Shown here piece after piece: positions 61,005 through 64,000 of a DNA stretch of 64,000 nt. The stretch lies in contig JASVEC010000030.1 of assembly GCA_030770535.1 (NCBI GenBank), forward strand, positions 186,001 to 250,000, given 5' to 3'. The translations under genes were made by a program, and so were the position numbers. The notes below the pieces were generated by a model, which ran no database searches, had not been told where the DNA came from, and worked only from the letters and a program-made list of their open reading frames with translations. The stretch's first letter is position 1. Each line of letters opens with the position of its first letter. The stretch comes from Batkoa obscura (lineage: Eukaryota > Entomophthoromycota > Entomophthoromycetes > Entomophthorales > Batkoaceae).

Positions 61005-62117
61005 TTAAAAATAAGAAAAATGCTGAATATGTCGATTATCCTTATCATACTGTAAATTTTGTAGATACTGTGGATAATTATATACAATTGATGCTGGCTT
61101 CTCAATATCGTAACCCCAATTCATATTGTATAGGTCATTGTTTAACGAAATATCAGTATTTGTCGGGACAGGGATTAAACTGTTATTTAATGAAATGGAA
61201 TGATTCATCGAAGCAGAAATTAAATTATTTAATGCTATAGTTGGGGGGATCGCATATGATTCAAAATTACTAGGATAACTTGATTTGTTGATGCTTTCTG
61301 ATAGTATATTAGAGAAGCTACTAGATAACTCAGGAAATGTATTTAGATTTTTATCAACGAGGATACTTCTGTTATTTGGAGGAATACTAGTAGTATTAAA
61401 AGAACTCGTGTTCGTACTTTTGTTATTAAAGGGTGTATTAGCGTCATTGAATGAGTTCATATTTGTGTTTTCATTGTTAAGTTGAATATTATTATTGTTG
61501 AAGAAACTTGTGCTGATGCTTGCATCGCTATTATTGGTATTATTACTATAATCTGCAGTATATGACCCACCAGTATTATCTATTACATTATTCCCTTGTT
61601 TAAACCGAGGTATATTTCTTTTAGGACAAAATTTATAATTAGGAAACATTAAACTATGCTTTTTCTTTAAATCATTTGCTAGAGAATGATAGTGTTTTTT
61701 AACAGAATCTAGCTCGTTATTCCATAATTTACCAACGATTTTAGATATCATTTGGTTATTTAATTCTGGGTTCTCTTTTTTTACTTCAATGGACTTGTGT
61801 TTTCGATAAATCAAAAATGAGTTTAAAGGCCTTGGTATTTTTTCTTTGTTCATCAACCCTCTTGTTATTTCATTGTCTTTCTCCACTTGAGTGTTTGTAT
61901 AATTATTAATATCACTGATATTAATATCATCGTTACTCAAAGTACCAGAAGGCAATAGGTAGGGCTGATAACCATCTGGTATTAGATATACTTTATAACC
62001 TGGAGGCTCATCTAGTTTATTTATTGTCTGCTTGACCGGTATTAACTTTCCAGGCAATATTTTTTGCAACTCAATACTATTTTTAGTAATGTTTTTATTC
62101 TTGTACTTCCTACCCAT
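61005..62117 (-). CDS. MATA_HMG-type HMG-box protein
   Basis: A single minus-strand exon of 370 residues. The HMG box covers about residues 93-165: PRPLNSFLIYRKHKS, ENPELNNQMISKIVGKLW, then KKHYHSLANDLKKKHSLMF and PNYKFCPKR. The R-P-x-N-x-F-xx-Y-R start and the S-K-I-(V/I)-G-x-L-W block are the fungal mating-type (MATA_HMG) class, which binds AACAATG-like DNA and bends it. A short conserved-looking PGYKVYLIPDGYQPYLLPSG segment precedes it. The last 200 residues are Asn/Ser-rich and low in structure. Such proteins are numerous in Glomeromycotina, and the majority are not mating-type determinants. No TptA or RNA helicase neighbours of a Mucoromycota sex locus are in view. Confidence 0.85.
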   Translation of the reverse strand: MGRKYKNKNITKNSIELQKILPGKLIPVKQTINKLDEPPGYKVYLIPDGYQPYLLPSGTLSNDDINISDINNYTNTQVEKDNEITRGLMNKEKIPRPLNSFLIYRKHKSIEVKKENPELNNQMISKIVGKLWNNELDSVKKHYHSLANDLKKKHSLMFPNYKFCPKRNIPRFKQGNNVIDNTGGSYTADYSNNTNNSDASISTSFFNNNNIQLNNENTNMNSFNDANTPFNNKSTNTSSFNTTSIPPNNRSILVDKNLNTFPELSSSFSNILSESINKSSYPSNFESYAIPPTIALNNLISASMNHSISLNNSLIPVPTNTDISLNNDLYNMNWGYDIEKPASIVYNYPQYLQNLQYDKDNRHIQHFSYF

Positions 62118-64000
62118 TTAGACGTATTCCCTCTGAAATTCGCACCTAAAGGATATCTGGTTAGATAAATATGCACTATAGTCATGGTTTTCTCAAATTA
62201 AGATTATAATAATGTTAAATTAAACCTAATCCGAAAATCATATGATTGTATTTACAAGGATTATAGTATACTGTATATAACAAAACAAAATGTTACTTTT
62301 ATTTTTTTAGTATATACAATAATCCAGTAAAACTCTAGATTATGCTTACTTAATCTCTTACTAGAATCCTGCCTCTTTGGAAGCAGCTAATTATTTTTAT
62401 ATAAATATGAAGTGTCCTGTAATATATGAATTATCTTGCATATATTGAAACTTACGTTTAATTTTCGTTTTTTTCAAATAATTTAACAAACAAGGGAACA
62501 ATGGGAAGTTAAATATAGTTTAATATTGTTTCTTTTCTTGTTTCAATTGATTTTGATTCAATTTTTTGATTGGCCCCAAAACAGTAAACTCTGTCCTTCT
62601 TAAGCCAAAAAACTAAGCATTAAAGGTTTTACATAATCAGAACATTTTTAAATACTATATTTATGATTTTAATATATATATTATAGCATTGTCTATACCT
62701 AAAGATTCTATATAGGTAATTTCAGAATTTCAGTTAAAATTAAAAATGAATTTTTTTTGTTCATTTCTTGTGTAACATAAAAATTTAAAAAATTATTAAG
62801 CAAAACTAGACAAAAAACACTTTAATAGTAATTTCAAAATTAAGCAAAAAAGCAATTTTTTTGCAGCATTCTGCTCCTCGTTTGCAATTTTTGCTAAAAG
62901 TCTAAATTAGACAAAAATTGAACCGAATTTTAAACTAACTCATAATTTTGGTTTATTTTTTGATTATGTTTTCACCCCTTAATTTCTTCTGTGATTAAGT
63001 CTTTATTACTCTTTTGAAACTTGATTTTTAACCCAGTCTGAACTATTTTATTACAAAGAACTTTAATCTATATCTTAATACAACCACTGTTGTTGGCCAT
63101 TTCGCCCTTGTTTTTTTAATTATAAATAACTATCAATAACAAATTTAGAAATTAATATTTTAATTACCTTTGATGAAATATTATAAATAAGGCACTTTAT
63201 TTTATTGAAAAACTTATGAGTTATGTGAGTGATAGCTTAAGTAAAAGAATAAAGGATACTGTTAAACTATAATGCTTAAACAACAGCCATTGATTTCTAT
63301 AAATAAAAGAGAAGCTCTATATTTCATAAGTATGTAATAAAAGCGAAAATGCCACCACAAGTAATATTGAATAATGATCCGATTGCTATTTGGATTTACT
63401 TTTATATCAATTTTAGAATTAAATACATAATACCAAATGTTACTTTAATATATTAATGCTATATATTAGCCATTGTTTAGTATTGGTTTGCCTTCTTAAA
63501 CATAAAATATTAAGTCAAAAGGATACTTTATTTTTAAATATCAAACATCAACCAACACTCGATCTTCATTTTAGCTCTAGACTATCACAATTAGCTTATG
63601 TTACTTTTTATAAATATTAAAGTCTTATAAAAGTTTAAGATTGTATAACTAAAAAACATGGAAAAAGATATAAAAGTGATGGGACGAGAAAAAAGACTAT
63701 AATAAGGAATTTAACCATCATTTAGATTAGTTTTATTTGACATTCAATCTTTTATCGCCCCTTCGACAGTCAAAATAATTATAACATCAATAATATACTG
63801 AATGATATGTTTACATACTTTGATGATTAAATATTGGATTAATATAGGTCAATATATATGCCAATTTATTGCATACTTGCCACATCTACTTGACTCGAAT
63901 ATTTGTATTTTAAACTAGGTCCTTCTTTGATCTAAAATGCTTTAGCCAAATAGCTACACCCATCACAAAAACCATTATTATAATCGCAATAACGTTCACA
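62118..64000. other. intergenic to the window end
   Basis: AT-rich with no exon, tRNA or repeat that I recognise. The HMG gene's promoter must lie at its left edge. Confidence 0.5.

Noticed and set aside
1-64000. Dictyostelium or another amoeba as source
   Set aside because: AT content and cAR-like receptors would fit, but the inactive dihydroorotase-like domain of Ura2 and the MATA_HMG box point to a fungus.

Overview
The window looks like a piece of nuclear chromosome from an AT-rich fungus, most likely an early-diverging one (Glomeromycotina or a relative in Mucoromycota). Four things point there: a Ura2-type CPSase/ATCase fusion whose dihydroorotase-like domain lacks catalytic histidines (a fungal hallmark), a MATA_HMG-type HMG-box protein, 7TM receptors of the Git3/cAMP-receptor type, and short GT-AG introns, almost all 43-63 bp, in nearly every gene. 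The species call is inference.

Layout. 1-15 kb: an elongator tRNA-Met, one orphan gene with a TATA box (4.9-5.4 kb), a decayed small membrane-protein gene (13.2-13.7 kb), and many short transposable elements. 15.1-29.0 kb, the main housekeeping island: a gankyrin/Nas6-like ankyrin protein (6 exons), Ura2 (2210 aa), an Sgf11-like SAGA deubiquitinase subunit, and the Sac1 phosphoinositide phosphatase (10 exons, minus strand). 30-36 kb: a graveyard of two small gene families, La-motif protein relics and a two-TM membrane protein with one intact member at 35.1-35.7 kb. 36.5-40.7 kb: two inverted copies of a 7TM receptor gene sharing an 884-bp tract in which I see no difference, with abrupt divergence at both ends. 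41.8-44.1 kb: a DNA transposon with about 466-bp near-identical inverted arms and a decayed DDE-like transposase, broken by three nested MITEs. 44.7-52.6 kb, the second housekeeping island: Hsp60 and mitochondrial ribosomal protein uL13m (divergent, both mitochondrial), the spliceosome factor Cwc22 and dephospho-CoA kinase (convergent). 54-64 kb: tRNA-Glu(UUC), two decayed paralogues of an unrecognised gene (one carrying insertions that the other lacks), more solo 460-bp units, and a MATA_HMG gene.

The repeat landscape is dominated by one ~100-bp, hairpin-forming MITE family (about 31 copies, both orientations, roughly one per 2 kb) that sits between genes, at the edges of gene fragments and inside the transposase. 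A second unit of ~460 bp occurs five times, and there is one short TTAA-flanked (piggyBac-like) MITE.

The strongest candidates for something undescribed are: the four-member two-TM/basic-tail protein family (13.2, 31.2, 33.7, 35.1 kb); the composite inverted-arm transposon whose arms also occur alone; the inverted receptor pair with a gene-conversion tract; and the La-like C-terminal fragment bracketed by two oppositely oriented MITEs.
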